Source: Bacillota bacterium
GTDB lineage: Bacteria > Bacillota > Clostridia > Acetivibrionales > DTU013
Direction of reading: 5' to 3'
DNA length: 54,540 nt
NCBI GenBank assembly: GCA_023418915.1
Contig: JAEZYU010000049.1
Location: 1-54,540 of the forward strand
The notes beneath the pieces were generated by a model that saw only the letters and a program-made list of their open reading frames with translations, ran no database searches and was not told where the DNA came from. This document shows positions 1-9,263 of the stretch, one piece after another. The position numbers were made by a program, and so were the translations under genes. How positions within the stretch are numbered: position 1 is the first letter of the stretch; each line of letters starts with the position of its first letter.

Positions 1-124
1 CAAGGCGTTTCTCCTCTTCTGCCTGCTTCTCTCCCACCGCCTGCACTACATTCCATACTCCTTGATGGCTTATACTCTGGTTCGTCAGCCCCGTGACGGT
101 TTCTGACACCTCACGGTACGACAT
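1..124 (-). mobile_element. ISLre2 (UPF0236)-type transposase fragment, cut by window edge
   Basis: The minus-strand frame from an ATG at 122-124 to the window edge encodes a 41-residue piece containing the segment SISHQGVWNVVQ followed by an Glu/Lys-rich stretch. I recognise this as the middle of an ISLre2-family (UPF0236) transposase, a DDE-type enzyme that moves its insertion sequence. An in-frame TAG two codons upstream of this ATG shows that the normal N-terminal third is missing, so this is a 5'-truncated remnant and not an intact gene. The rest lies to the left of the window. Family assignment rests on sequence memory only. Confidence 0.6.
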
Positions 125-201
125 TTCGCACTAAACTATTCCTATCACGCCTCCTGTTTTTGTTGTCTTGTCAACTTCTAAACTACAGGAAAATCGTGAT
201 T

Positions 202-237
202 ATTATGGGAAGACCTCTTATGAGGTCTTCCCATAAT
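202..237. terminator. Perfect 16-bp inverted repeat, likely bidirectional terminator
   Basis: Arms at 202-217 and 222-237 are perfectly complementary over 16 bp around a TTAT loop, and T residues follow on the plus side. It lies between the transposase fragment and the hydrolase gene and would end transcription leaving the hydrolase on the minus strand. It could instead be an insertion-sequence end. Confidence 0.55.
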
Positions 238-262
238 TTTGCCTACGATAATTTTACTCTAG

Positions 263-362
263 GAAACCCTTCCGCTTATGATCAACCTCTTCAGCCATAA
301 TGACCAAACCCTTCCGCTTATGATCAACCTCTTCAGCTATAATGACCAGACCCTTCTGCTTA
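263..362. repeat. 42-bp tandem repeat, about 2.4 copies
   Basis: A 42-bp unit beginning ACCCTTCCGCTTATGATCAA is repeated with few changes at about 263, 305 and 347. It lies just downstream of the hydrolase stop. No coding potential was recognised. It is one of many locus-specific tandem repeats in this window. Confidence 0.8.
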
Positions 363-412
363 TTAGCATTTGATCATCGCGGGTGAAAGTTAATAATTTG
401 TGCATCTGAGCC

Positions 413-2023
413 TCAGCCAAGTCGCTCCAGATTCTCATCAAGCCAGTCAAACATCCGCTGTGTCGCAATAGCTCCAGCCCCAACCTGACAGTGCTCAGAG
501 GCAGAGTCCTCATCTGTAAAAAGCATATACTCCTTCTCACAATCCAGCATCTCATACAGCTCCCTGGCCTGACCCTTTCCCCACTGCTCTGATGTCCCAT
601 CCATCACAAGCATCCTGCAGCGTATCCTTCCGACAATATCGGTATAATCAAATTTCCTGACATTATCAAGAAATTCAGATGGTGTATCGGCTCCGAACAC
701 CCACATTCCATGATATATGCCCCACCTTATTCCAACCTCATACCCTGCTATCTCCTCGATCTTCTTATTGAGTTCCAGAGGATCCTCCTCATAGAGGTTT
801 ATAAGCTCAGGTGTAAGATAATTTTTGATTATATCGTATATGTTCACATACCCCGGGTTAACGATGCACAGCTTAAGCCTCGGTTCAAATGCTGCAGCCC
901 TTACAGCAAAACCTCCACCCATGCTTATACCCATGAGCATAACGTTTTCTTCATCAACACCAGGGACAGTAAGAGCATAGTCTATCACAGCTGAAACAAC
1001 ATTCTCCCAGTCAGGTCTGAGCGGAATATTTTGACTGCGTATCGTCATTCCCTGCCCGGGCCCTTCAAAAAGCAGACAGTGGTATCCTCTTCGTACAGCC
1101 TCTTCTGCTATATATTTTGTAGATTCTATAGGTGCGTCATACCCCTGATGCACTAAAAGTATCGGGGCATTTTCGCCTGCTTCAGCCTTAAAAAGGTAAC
1201 CCTTAATTTTGGAGTCCTCATAGGGTATCCACACTTCGGATGCAGGTATTGAGAGCAGCTCCAGCGCTTTGACAAAGTATTCCCCGCCCTTTCTGTAAGT
1301 CTCTTCGATCCTTTGGTCATCCGGATTAGTATGCAGCATCACTTCTGCAGTCAGATAGTAATTCGATGCCCTTAGATATGCCTCTCCGGCACTGATCCTA
1401 TGTCCCTTTTCAAGGCATTCATCCCCAATGCTCCTGATCCTTTCAGCTGTTTTGTACCATTCCCTGTACCAGCTCAGCTCGCTGGTGTGGCGTATCCTCC
1501 CGGCTGTATCAAGTATCTCGTTGACATTTCCCATACGGTGCCAGATGCCATCCATTGCAAATTTCACTCTGGTATCCATAAACCAGTTATCCATGAAGGT
1601 GATTCGGCCCTTCTCATCGATTATGTCCCTGACAGCATAGGCTCCGCCGGGCATGATTCCACTGCTCAGGGTGGTTTCACCGGCTTCATACGGCACAGAG
1701 CCGCCTGCCCCTTTTCCGGTATCACCGCCATCATGTGGCGAGGTGTTGCCTGTCTCTTTTTTCATACCACCGGAGCCATGCGATGTAGTTCCGCCCGCTG
1801 CCTTCCCTGTATCACCGGTATCGTAAACCCCTGTCCCGTATCCCGGCCTTATTGTATCACCGGTATCGTAAACCCCTGTGCCATATGATGCCTTGCCAAT
1901 CTCATCAGGACCGGATGTTAGCAGCAGTGTTATTCCAACACAAACTATTGCGGTGAACAAATAGCCTGCCCATACAGGAAACCCTGAACTATTCGTTCTT
2001 ATTTTCTTTTTATTTTCCAACAT
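413..2023 (-). CDS. Membrane-anchored alpha/beta hydrolase with Gly/Asp-rich linker
   Basis: This is probably an esterase or acyl-peptidase-like serine hydrolase held at the outer face of the membrane. From the chosen start there is a short basic N-terminus, one hydrophobic segment (about 17-37), a repetitive Gly/Asp/Thr-rich linker (about 45-115) carrying the unit GTGVYDTGDT twice, a helical region, and an alpha/beta-hydrolase domain (about 265-536). The nucleophile elbow is GISMGGG (Ser about 367), with a likely acid in VMDGTSEQW (about 475) and His in SASEHCQ (about 511). I chose the second Met because AGAAAGG precedes it; another in-frame ATG lies 7 codons upstream. The linker is encoded by tandem DNA repeats. 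Substrate unknown. Confidence 0.8.
   Translation of the reverse strand: MLENKKKIRTNSSGFPVWAGYLFTAIVCVGITLLLTSGPDEIGKASYGTGVYDTGDTIRPGYGTGVYDTGDTGKAAGGTTSHGSGGMKKETGNTSPHDGGDTGKGAGGSVPYEAGETTLSSGIMPGGAYAVRDIIDEKGRITFMDNWFMDTRVKFAMDGIWHRMGNVNEILDTAGRIRHTSELSWYREWYKTAERIRSIGDECLEKGHRISAGEAYLRASNYYLTAEVMLHTNPDDQRIEETYRKGGEYFVKALELLSIPASEVWIPYEDSKIKGYLFKAEAGENAPILLVHQGYDAPIESTKYIAEEAVRRGYHCLLFEGPGQGMTIRSQNIPLRPDWENVVSAVIDYALTVPGVDEENVMLMGISMGGGFAVRAAAFEPRLKLCIVNPGYVNIYDIIKNYLTPELINLYEEDPLELNKKIEEIAGYEVGIRWGIYHGMWVFGADTPSEFLDNVRKFDYTDIVGRIRCRMLVMDGTSEQWGKGQARELYEMLDCEKEYMLFTDEDSASEHCQVGAGAIATQRMFDWLDENLERLG
1801..1885. repeat. In-frame repeats encoding the hydrolase linker
   Basis: Two near-identical copies of TGTATCACCGGTATCGTAAA plus following bases lie about 45 bp apart inside the hydrolase gene, with degenerate copies further left to about 1690. 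They encode the Gly/Asp/Thr-rich linker and keep the reading frame. Confidence 0.75.
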
Positions 2024-2157
2024 AGCCAAACAACCTTTCTGCATAAATGTACTCCACTACATAGAACAAAACTACATTGTAAAGGGATTTATCCTGTCAT
2101 TTATTCAAGATCCAAATAACAGTCAATTCTGTTCGCTCTACGAGTCAAATGAAATTT

Positions 2158-2287
2158 AAGCTTTTGCCTTTCGGATGTAAGTTAAGCTTTTGCCTTTCGG
2201 ACGAAATTTAAGCTTTTGCCTTTCGGATGTGAGTTAAGCTTTTGCCTTTCGGACGAAATTTAAGCTTTTGCCTTTCGGACGTAAGTT
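2158..2287. repeat. 26-bp tandem repeat, five copies
   Basis: Five consecutive 26-bp units start AAGCTTTTGCCTTTCGGA and then alternate between two 8-base endings. They fill the gap downstream of the FtsX-like gene. There are no spacers, so this is not a CRISPR array. Confidence 0.92.
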
Positions 2288-2305
2288 GATCTTCTACCCT
2301 CCAGA

Positions 2306-2500
2306 CTCCTACCCATCCGGACAGATTTTAGCTCCTGTCTTTCCGAACAGAATGAAACCTCCTACCCATCCGGACAGTTTTTAGCTCCTGTCTTTCTGAA
2401 CAGAATGAAACCTCCTACCCATCCGGATAGATTTTAGCTCCTGTCTTTCCGAACAGAATGAAACCTCCTGTCTTTCCGAACAGAATGATAACTCCTGTCT
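2306..2500. repeat. 53-bp tandem repeat running into the permease gene
   Basis: Three 53-bp units begin at 2306, 2359 and 2412 (first bases CTCCTACCCATCCGGA), and a partial fourth runs to about 2500. The permease stop codon at 2434-2436 lies within the third unit, so the last residues of that protein come from the repeat. Confidence 0.9.
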
Positions 2501-3843
2501 ATCCGGATGCCCTTCCGAAACAATTGGCGCATCAATTCCGCCATAACAGATACCCTCTTTTGATCCTGTGCCAGCAAACGGGTGATATTCTGGTAACACA
2601 GCTGTAATCCGGGCTTTAGCGGAGCAAAGAGTGAGAATGACATGATCAGTAAAAATCCAATCAAGGTATCTGACAGCATGAATCTGGGATAAATAAATTC
2701 GCCGCCCAGGATGTATGCAATAGCACCTTTGCCGATATACAGACCTCCCTGCTTGAGCAGATGCAGCACGATACCTGTAATACCAAGTGACAGCACAAAG
2801 AATATCAGCGCCAAAATGAAAATCTCCAGAAATATGATCAGAAAGCTGTCGGAGCGCTTGAATCCAATAGCCCGAAGCGTCCCAAATTCCCTCATCCTGT
2901 CAAACAGGTTCATCCTGACCGCTGATCGTATACCTACGGCAATAATAAGAAGCATGAATACGATGAAGACAATAAACAGTATTTTTAAATACCTTGCGAT
3001 GACAAGGTAGAACTCACCGGAAAAATCTATAGATTCAGCTCTCAGCACATCAGACCACTGCAGCAGATAGTTGTCAAGCTCCTGCGCTAATATGTCCGCT
3101 TTTTCCTGCTCATCAAGATACAACCTCACAGAATGAAAGTATGCGGGGGGCTGATCAAACAATTCATGAAAATCAGCATCAGACATATATACATAAATAC
3201 TGTCATACTCCGAATTGCTCTCATATATGCCGGTAACTCTGTATTCCAGTGAATTTACAAACCCGGCGGCGGTGTCACTGTCAATGACGACCCAGTCACC
3301 TGGAGTGATATCACTCAACCTCGCAGCCTCGTCACTGATACATACACCAAATTTATAGTCGAATGGAAGACCTCCCTGCTGCAGTCTCAATACACCATTC
3401 CTGATGAGAAAATCCGCCTCACGCCGATCCAGACCGACGATGATGCTGTAGGAGGCGTAGCTGCCGGTGTCAATCAGTCCATTCCCCTTCAGTGATTTGT
3501 AATATTCGGTAATTTCATCGCCATGGCTTTCGATAAAGTCATCAAGTCTTTCAATTGACATACGGTTCTCAGCGTCATTATCTAATTTATATTGTGAGAA
3601 AAATAGCCTGCTCGGGTCTGACACATCATACTCCTTCACATTTTTCCACACCACTGTCACATCACCCGACTGGAAGCTTCGGTACTGACCGAGTATCTGC
3701 TGCGCCATGCCGTTGCCGATGGACAGGCTGACAAGCAGAAAAACACAGGATATGGTAAGTGTCACACCAAAAATCATTGTCTTTTTCACATTCTGTATGA
3801 TGTTCCTAAATGCAATCCTGATAAATACACTCAATCCGATCAC
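2434..3843 (-). CDS. FtsX-like ABC transporter permease (second permease)
   Basis: This is a membrane subunit of a MacB/LolCDE-type ABC exporter that would pair with the ATPase encoded two genes upstream. The 469-residue protein has one N-terminal membrane segment (about 20-42), a large extracytoplasmic domain (about 45-285), and three C-terminal segments typical of the FtsX domain, with the conserved stretch FGTLRAIGFKRSD between them. The last ~20 residues (SYHSVRKDRRFHSVRKDRS) are positively charged, repetitive and encoded by the 53-bp DNA repeat, so the original C-terminus has been replaced or extended. It starts 3 bp after the first permease gene. The exported substrate cannot be told. 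Confidence 0.88.
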   Translation of the reverse strand: MIGLSVFIRIAFRNIIQNVKKTMIFGVTLTISCVFLLVSLSIGNGMAQQILGQYRSFQSGDVTVVWKNVKEYDVSDPSRLFFSQYKLDNDAENRMSIERLDDFIESHGDEITEYYKSLKGNGLIDTGSYASYSIIVGLDRREADFLIRNGVLRLQQGGLPFDYKFGVCISDEAARLSDITPGDWVVIDSDTAAGFVNSLEYRVTGIYESNSEYDSIYVYMSDADFHELFDQPPAYFHSVRLYLDEQEKADILAQELDNYLLQWSDVLRAESIDFSGEFYLVIARYLKILFIVFIVFMLLIIAVGIRSAVRMNLFDRMREFGTLRAIGFKRSDSFLIIFLEIFILALIFFVLSLGITGIVLHLLKQGGLYIGKGAIAYILGGEFIYPRFMLSDTLIGFLLIMSFSLFAPLKPGLQLCYQNITRLLAQDQKRVSVMAELMRQLFRKGIRIDRSYHSVRKDRRFHSVRKDRS

Positions 3844-3846
3844 CTC

Positions 3847-5190
3847 CTATGTTTGGCGCACCGCTTGTGCAGGATCGACGGAACAGGCTCTGTATGACGG
3901 TATAAACGATGCAATGGTGGAAAATGCAAGGATCATCAAAACATTGGCTCCAATTATGCCGGCATCCATATCAAGGATCAGTTTTTTACCAATAATATAA
4001 CTTAAGAAAGATATCGGTGTGTCAATTCCGAACCATTTTCCAATCAGGATCAAACCGGTACAAAACAAGACCCCCGCAATGGAGGAAATTAGGCTGATCA
4101 AAAAAATTTCCATCATAAAAATATATATTACCTGTCTCCTGCTGAAGCCTACGGACCTTAACGTGCCGATCTCCCTGTAACGCTCGATGCCGGTCATATA
4201 TACCAGATTGAATATCAGGATGCTTATTATAACGATCAAAAAAGCAGACAATATGTTTACGACTATAAACATTGTTTCCCCGGCCGCTCTATAAGTCTTT
4301 CCCATTTCTTCAAAGGTGGAGAGAACCAGGCCATCCTCATCAGCCTCTCCGTCCTCGAGTGTTATGTCCCTTGCCTTCAGATCCTCGCTTGTGATTTTTT
4401 CTTCCTTTGAGATCGAATATTCAATACCGATCTGCTTCAATTCATCAGCCAATTTCTTTATTGTCTGCCCAGCTGCAGCTTTATCAGGCAGAAAAACAAT
4501 TATGTCCGTAACTTCATCACCGGCATAATCCGCAAGCTTCTGAACTGTATCATATCGTGTATATCCTGCATTGAAGCTAAATAGTGAGAGCATGACAAAA
4601 TTGCCGATCCCAACCACCTTAAGTTCACACGTCGAATTCAAGCCATAGCGGTTTTTCGTCACTGCTGTTACTATATCTCCCGTTCTCACTCCAAGTATGG
4701 CAGCCTGTTCTTCTGTCAGAAGCACTTCGTCGGGCCGCTCAGGATCAAGATATCTCCCTTCAGACAGCAGAAATGCATCTCTGTAAGTATCCATGCCAGG
4801 ATACAGACCAAGCAGAGTCAGCTCCTGACTTTTGCCGTCCTTATTGAGTTTTGCGCTCCTTCTGACCAGTTTGGTGTGATCTGCTTCGGTATACCTGTCG
4901 GTCACGATTTTCTCAATCGCTGACGTCAAGGCTGGTTCAATGGGCTTTAGTGAATCCCACTTGCTGATATATTGCGCCGCCATATCCTGTTCTCTGCTGT
5001 TCGCCGATCGAAGCTGGATATGGCCGCAGATCCCGCCGGTTATAACATTTTCGATCTTGTTTGCGGCCGTCGATACAAAAATATTAGACAAAATCAATAT
5101 GAAAGATGCGGCAAATATGAAAAAACCAAGAGTCAGTGAACGCCGGATATTGACGCTTGCACTTTTTAAGGATAAAACGGATATATTCAT
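3847..5190 (-). CDS. FtsX-like ABC transporter permease (first permease)
   Basis: This 447-residue FtsX-type membrane subunit has the usual layout: one N-terminal membrane segment (about 18-40), an extracytoplasmic domain to about residue 310, then three C-terminal segments with the motif REIGTLRSVGFSRRQ between the first two. Its start overlaps the ATPase stop by 4 bp (ATGA), showing translational coupling, and it is followed 3 bp later by the second permease. The two permeases would form a heterodimer on an ATPase dimer, moving a peptide, lipid or drug outward. A signalling role, as in BceAB-type systems, is less likely because no two-component genes are nearby. Confidence 0.88.
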   Translation of the reverse strand: MNISVLSLKSASVNIRRSLTLGFFIFAASFILILSNIFVSTAANKIENVITGGICGHIQLRSANSREQDMAAQYISKWDSLKPIEPALTSAIEKIVTDRYTEADHTKLVRRSAKLNKDGKSQELTLLGLYPGMDTYRDAFLLSEGRYLDPERPDEVLLTEEQAAILGVRTGDIVTAVTKNRYGLNSTCELKVVGIGNFVMLSLFSFNAGYTRYDTVQKLADYAGDEVTDIIVFLPDKAAAGQTIKKLADELKQIGIEYSISKEEKITSEDLKARDITLEDGEADEDGLVLSTFEEMGKTYRAAGETMFIVVNILSAFLIVIISILIFNLVYMTGIERYREIGTLRSVGFSRRQVIYIFMMEIFLISLISSIAGVLFCTGLILIGKWFGIDTPISFLSYIIGKKLILDMDAGIIGANVLMILAFSTIASFIPSYRACSVDPAQAVRQT

Positions 5191-5870
5191 ACCGCATTCC
5201 CCTTTCCGCAGCCATCCTCAAGATAAAATACCCTGCTTGCCATTTCAATGATCTTTTGATCATGGCTGGAGAAAATGAAGGTGGTGGATTGCTGTCGGTT
5301 CATTTGATGCATTAGCTCGATTATTTCGATACCTGAACGTGAATCCAGATTGGCCGTGGGTTCGTCTGCCAGTACTATTTTTGGCTTTGTGACCAGCGCT
5401 CTGGCAATTGCCACTCTCTGCTGCTGACCCCCCGACAGTTCACACGGCCGATGATTCACCTGATTAGTAAGTCCGACTTTTTCTATAAGTTCAATGACCC
5501 TCTCCCTTCTTTCACTGCGCCGGATGTCTCTGCGCACCAGCAAAGGAAGCTCAATGTTCTCGTATACGTTCAATACAGGAATAAGATTGAAGGATTGAAA
5601 AATGAAGCCTATATGGTATAACCTGACCTTGTTCAGCTGTGCATCGGAATATCGGCTCACCTCCATATCTTCAAGCCAGACATCTCCCTCCGTAGGATGA
5701 TCCAAACACCCAATGATGTTCAACAGTGTTGATTTGCCGCTGCCGGACGGACCTGCAAGCACAAAAAACTCTCCCTTTGAAACCTCCAGATCGATTCCCC
5801 GCAAAGCATGGACTTCCGTTTTACCAAGCGGATAGATCTTTTTTAGGCTTTTTACAGTCACGGATCTCAT
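5187..5870 (-). CDS. MacB/LolD-type ABC transporter ATP-binding protein
   Basis: This cytoplasmic ATPase powers the adjacent FtsX-type permeases. The 227 residues carry Walker A GPSGSGKST (40-48), a Q-loop in FQSFN, signature LSGGQQQR (145-152), Walker B IVLADE with catalytic Glu170, a D-loop, and switch His in SSHD. The length is typical of the MacB/LolD clade. A GGGGGTG ribosome site lies just upstream. It is the first gene of a three-gene operon transcribed from the promoter at 5967-5996. Confidence 0.93.
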   Translation of the reverse strand: MRSVTVKSLKKIYPLGKTEVHALRGIDLEVSKGEFFVLAGPSGSGKSTLLNIIGCLDHPTEGDVWLEDMEVSRYSDAQLNKVRLYHIGFIFQSFNLIPVLNVYENIELPLLVRRDIRRSERRERVIELIEKVGLTNQVNHRPCELSGGQQQRVAIARALVTKPKIVLADEPTANLDSRSGIEIIELMHQMNRQQSTTFIFSSHDQKIIEMASRVFYLEDGCGKGNAV

Positions 5871-5966
5871 ATGACACCCCCTATATTAAAACTGGGCTGC
5901 GCACTTCTGCTGACTAATCATATGTATTAATCTCATGTATTAAACATTTGTTTTAATCTTATGTTT

Positions 5967-5996
5967 ATTATATTCCAGAAGATACTAAAATGTCAA
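5967..5996 (-). promoter_or_regulatory. Sigma-A-like promoter of the ABC exporter operon
   Basis: On the minus strand, TTGACA (5991-5996) and TATAAT (5967-5972) are separated by 18 bp, a consensus match at both boxes. Just downstream, 5915-5965 contains direct repeats of the type TCATRTATTAA and further TTTAAT motifs that could bind a repressor. That operator role is inference; no regulator gene is adjacent. Confidence 0.7.
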
Positions 5997-6115
5997 ATAG
6001 ACTTTTGTCATTTTCTTGAATTTAAAGCTGCAAAAAAATAGCGCATATGCGCTATGAATATTTCATTTATGATAATAGTTTTATAGTTCCCCTGATTACG
6101 GTAAAATGTCACTGT

Positions 6116-6223
6116 CTCAGCCTTTTCCGGCTATTATGCTGCCTCAGCCTTTTTCGGCCGTTGTGCGGTCTCAGCCTTTTCCGGTTATTATGCTGCCAAG
6201 CTCTTTTTCGGCCGTTGTGCTGC
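6116..6223. repeat. 27-bp tandem repeat, four copies
   Basis: Four 27-bp units of the form CTCAGCCTTTTYCGGCYRTT occupy the whole gap from the exporter promoter region to the stop codon of the adenylyltransferase gene, ending 2 bp before it. Confidence 0.85.
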
Positions 6224-6224
6224 C

Positions 6225-7094
6225 TTATCCCTTTTTTATGCCTTTGTATAATGACTTAGTGTATTCAGACGCAAAATCATCCGCATCATCCGGATAATCA
6301 AATTTCAGCATCGCTGCCGTTTCTCTGCCAACTTCCCTGAACATGCCCATGGTAATAAAAAGAGCGTCCCAAATATCCCCCTCATCGTAATGAGCAAAAG
6401 CATTTTTCATTGCCTTCAGCACAGCAGGCTCGACCCACTGTTCGAAAAATCTGTAATCATGCCATGTGTCATATTCAACACCATTTTTACAATATGCGTT
6501 CCATCTCAGCATGTTTGCCATAAGCTGCTTCATATAGTTGTCGCAGCACGATTTTGCCTGCATCAGCTCGCCGCGTCTCAGTTTTTTAGCCGTCCATACG
6601 GTATGGAACCAGAAATCATTGATGGTATTCAAAAACTCTTCCAACCCGGGCAGATGATTTTCCGGAACATATTTGTCCGGCGCCTTAAGTCCTGCCGCCA
6701 GCCCATCCTTATCTACAATGATCTTTACTCCCCTGCCGATGATAGATGGAACCATATCACTGTTTGCAGCCGCTTTTGCATTATCTGATGACATAACGAC
6801 AAAATCTATTTCCAGACCACATTCAAACAGCACACGGCGTTCTATGTCACCCGTAGGAGTTCTTTCATTGAAAACCACCTTAGGTTCATCAATATTTTTC
6901 AGCCAGTCTGTTTTTTTTAGGAGCCTGTCTGTGTCAGAAGCTGCGATTATTATATCCATATCTGACCATTCATCTGCTGGATGGTCATTTCTTGCCCTTG
7001 ATCCAACAATAAACGCCAGCCTTACAGCCGGCTCACTGTTTGCCCATGTGAAAAAATTGTTCAATAAATTGTCGAATGTCTTATTTTGTACCAC
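6225..7094 (-). CDS. Aminoglycoside 6-adenylyltransferase-like protein, ANT(6) family
   Basis: Enzymes of this family transfer AMP from ATP to the 6-hydroxyl of streptomycin. The 289-residue length matches the family. The nucleotidyltransferase core is plain: GSRAR (31-35) followed by SDMDIII (44-50), whose two Asp residues bind metal, then EIDFVV as the third acidic strand. A helical C-terminal domain follows. It stands alone between the exporter operon and a DinB gene, with no resistance-transposon features, so it may be a chromosomal housekeeping relative instead of an acquired determinant. The family assignment is firm; streptomycin activity is not shown. Confidence 0.85.
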   Translation of the reverse strand: MVQNKTFDNLLNNFFTWANSEPAVRLAFIVGSRARNDHPADEWSDMDIIIAASDTDRLLKKTDWLKNIDEPKVVFNERTPTGDIERRVLFECGLEIDFVVMSSDNAKAAANSDMVPSIIGRGVKIIVDKDGLAAGLKAPDKYVPENHLPGLEEFLNTINDFWFHTVWTAKKLRRGELMQAKSCCDNYMKQLMANMLRWNAYCKNGVEYDTWHDYRFFEQWVEPAVLKAMKNAFAHYDEGDIWDALFITMGMFREVGRETAAMLKFDYPDDADDFASEYTKSLYKGIKKG

Positions 7095-7185
7095 TGTGGT
7101 AATCTCCTTTCAAGCCGCAATCAGTATTATCGTTATGTTACAGGCAATCCGTGAAGATCAATATGTAAAAGCTGTACTTTGAATA

Positions 7186-7674
7186 TTAGTCACCGAAATA
7201 ATCAAGCCATTCAGTAGCTTCAAAGCCATCTTCCCGCAGGATGCTGTCACAATAGCCGGTATGATATTGTATATGTCTTGTTAGCATAAACACAATGTCC
7301 ATATTGGTGATCTTGTCATATAAAACCGAAGTTGAGTTCAGCCATGTTTCATCTTTACCAGCAAAGAAGGCATCGCAAACCGATCTGACCTCCTTTGCAT
7401 AACCTTTCAATTCTTCCTTTGTCAAGCTGTCCTTTGGATCGCCATCCAGCTCCGGGTATAGTACCTTCCCTTCAAACGGTTCAATGAAGCGTTCGTTGGC
7501 CGTCCTCATCCAGAAATTGACCCCTGTCAACGAGTGCAGTATCTGCTGCCAGAAAACGTAACCTCCGCGTTTTTCATTCCACAGATCATCCGGGCACTTT
7601 TGGATCAAGTCCTGCAACATTTTATAGGATAGATCAAAATGTGTCTTGACTGCATCTACCAAGCCTCTTGCCAT
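7186..7674 (-). CDS. DinB-family protein
   Basis: This 162-residue four-helix-bundle protein is of the DinB/YfiT superfamily, whose members are metal-dependent thiol transferases or of unknown role. The pattern is an N-terminal helix after MARGLVDAVKTHFD, HSLTGVNFW (the first His position), and RHIQYHTGY with two His near the C-terminus. The start chosen has GGGGG six bases upstream; the frame stays open upstream only through tandem-repeat DNA and has no ribosome site. Partners and substrate cannot be inferred. Confidence 0.72.
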   Translation of the reverse strand: MARGLVDAVKTHFDLSYKMLQDLIQKCPDDLWNEKRGGYVFWQQILHSLTGVNFWMRTANERFIEPFEGKVLYPELDGDPKDSLTKEELKGYAKEVRSVCDAFFAGKDETWLNSTSVLYDKITNMDIVFMLTRHIQYHTGYCDSILREDGFEATEWLDYFGD

Positions 7675-7740
7675 ACTTAAACCCCCATTATCTTTATTTA
7701 GATAACGAATATTGCTGTTTTTCACAGGCCGCTTTTTACA

Positions 7741-7803
7741 CTGCTGCGTTATGCTTTGTACTGCTGTTGTTATGCTTTGTACTGCTGCGTTGTGCTTTGT
7801 ACT
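7741..7803. repeat. 20-21-bp tandem repeat, three copies
   Basis: Three imperfect units of TGCTGCGTTATGCTTTGTAC occur directly upstream of the DinB gene leader. Confidence 0.8.
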
Positions 7804-7856
7804 ACAGCTATTTTGCTGCATGTAACAATTCATTTGATTTTCAAATCACTCCTACA

Positions 7857-8297
7857 CTACTTTATGACTCCACCATGAAATATACACTCAAATACCTTTA
7901 CACCGTCATTAAATATTTCTTCGTATCCGCCGAACCAATGAAAGTCACCTTTGACAGTGCATTTGTACAAATGATCACCGTTCCGGTATTCAGCCGGCCC
8001 CCTGTAAGGCATATCAAAAGGCACATTAGCAAGCGCCTGCTTTAGGAAATCTCCAGAAAAGCCTTCAGCAATTGTCCTACCGCAGTAATTCATAGCCCAG
8101 ATAGGTTTTCCGTCTTTCCAAACTGCCTCCTCACCAGAAAACTGCTCACCGCCCAGATATGAATCAATGTAAAGCAGATCACCTTCAAAATACTGCAAAT
8201 CATGTGAAGCAGGCCTCGATGACTCGGCTTCTGGGCCTTTTCCGGCATAAGTCGACTTCTTTGCCTCCATAAGGAATTCGACTAATCTTTTTTCCAT
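7857..8297 (-). CDS. DUF5680-family protein
   Basis: This 146-residue soluble protein I recognise as DUF5680. Marks are KSTYAGKG near the N-terminus, YIDSYLGGEQFSGEE, WAMNYCGR and a C-terminal GGYEEIF segment. Members are often stand-alone or follow a DNA-binding domain; no such domain is present here. The start MEKRL was chosen because GGGGTGG lies six bases upstream. Function unknown. Confidence 0.7.
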   Translation of the reverse strand: MEKRLVEFLMEAKKSTYAGKGPEAESSRPASHDLQYFEGDLLYIDSYLGGEQFSGEEAVWKDGKPIWAMNYCGRTIAEGFSGDFLKQALANVPFDMPYRGPAEYRNGDHLYKCTVKGDFHWFGGYEEIFNDGVKVFECIFHGGVIK

Positions 8298-8389
8298 AGC
8301 TAACCACCCCATTTACATTTCGAACTTAGGTTCAAATTCTACCACATTATGGTTATAGACACAACGTTTTTTATCGTCAGCAGGTGTCA

Positions 8390-9103
8390 TTACGGCAGAC
8401 TCTCGACCGCAGCATCGACCAGTGATGCCAGACATTTAGCTGATATAGTATTCATATGCACTCCATCAACCGTAACTGCCAGTCCTCTATTTTTACTTAC
8501 TTGATCAGTAAAAGGAAGATACGTAGTGAAAACAGTTAAAAATACCGGTTCAAGAATACTGCTTGAGAAAAACTTCGCTCCATGGTTGTTCAGCTTGGTT
8601 TTTATTTCACTTTGCAGTTCCATAATATCGATAAAATAGACTCCAAGTTCTCCACACAGCTCTCTGATGATCCTGTTATAAGCTTCAGCTTTTACATTTA
8701 ACTCAACTACATTTGTCTCAAGTAGTGGTATCCCGAATATGATGACTTTTTTATCTGTATCGGCAAGCATTTTCAAGAGCTCTTCATATCGAACCCTGAA
8801 TTCTGTTTCATCCGAACATGGTACGCTTCCTCTTCCGATCAGCCTACCAACGATTTTTGTCCAGGACTTCGAAAAACCTCTTAGATAAGGATGCAACACA
8901 TCATTCGTACCAATCCCAATGATCACAGTGTCAGCATTACTATACTTCGCATCACAAAAAGCATTTTTTAGTCTTACAGTCATACCTGCCAGAGTATCAC
9001 CGCCGAGACCAAAGTTTACAAATTCTCTTCTATCTCTGACATATTTCAGGTATGTCACTCCAGGTCTTCCTTGGGTTATGCTGTCACCGAAACAAAGTAT
9101 CAT
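8390..9103 (-). CDS. SGNH/GDSL-family hydrolase
   Basis: This is a probable cytoplasmic esterase or acyl hydrolase of about 237 residues. Block I is CFGDSITQG with nucleophile Ser8, block II is NFGLGGDT, block III is GIGTNDV, and block V is VDGVHMN carrying the catalytic Asp and His near the C-terminus. There is no signal peptide. The start was set at the ATG eight bases after GGAGGG; an upstream Met lies before this ribosome site. An unusual ~25-residue insertion rich in Phe/Leu precedes block V. Substrate unknown. Confidence 0.8.
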   Translation of the reverse strand: MILCFGDSITQGRPGVTYLKYVRDRREFVNFGLGGDTLAGMTVRLKNAFCDAKYSNADTVIIGIGTNDVLHPYLRGFSKSWTKIVGRLIGRGSVPCSDETEFRVRYEELLKMLADTDKKVIIFGIPLLETNVVELNVKAEAYNRIIRELCGELGVYFIDIMELQSEIKTKLNNHGAKFFSSSILEPVFLTVFTTYLPFTDQVSKNRGLAVTVDGVHMNTISAKCLASLVDAAVESLP

Positions 9104-9263
9104 CTCAATAAACCCTCCTCGCAGTTGTTTTTTCACTTATGCGGTTTCTTCACTCGTATAGCTGTGGGAGTGCGCAATAAAATGAAATCATATGTGAATG
9201 CACTCGGTATGAATAATTTTATACAATGAATCTGGTATGAATATATTATTATAGATATCTATA

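Noticed and set aside
2158..2500. CRISPR array
   Set aside because: The 26-bp and 53-bp units follow each other without unique spacers, and no cas genes are near. These are tandem repeats.
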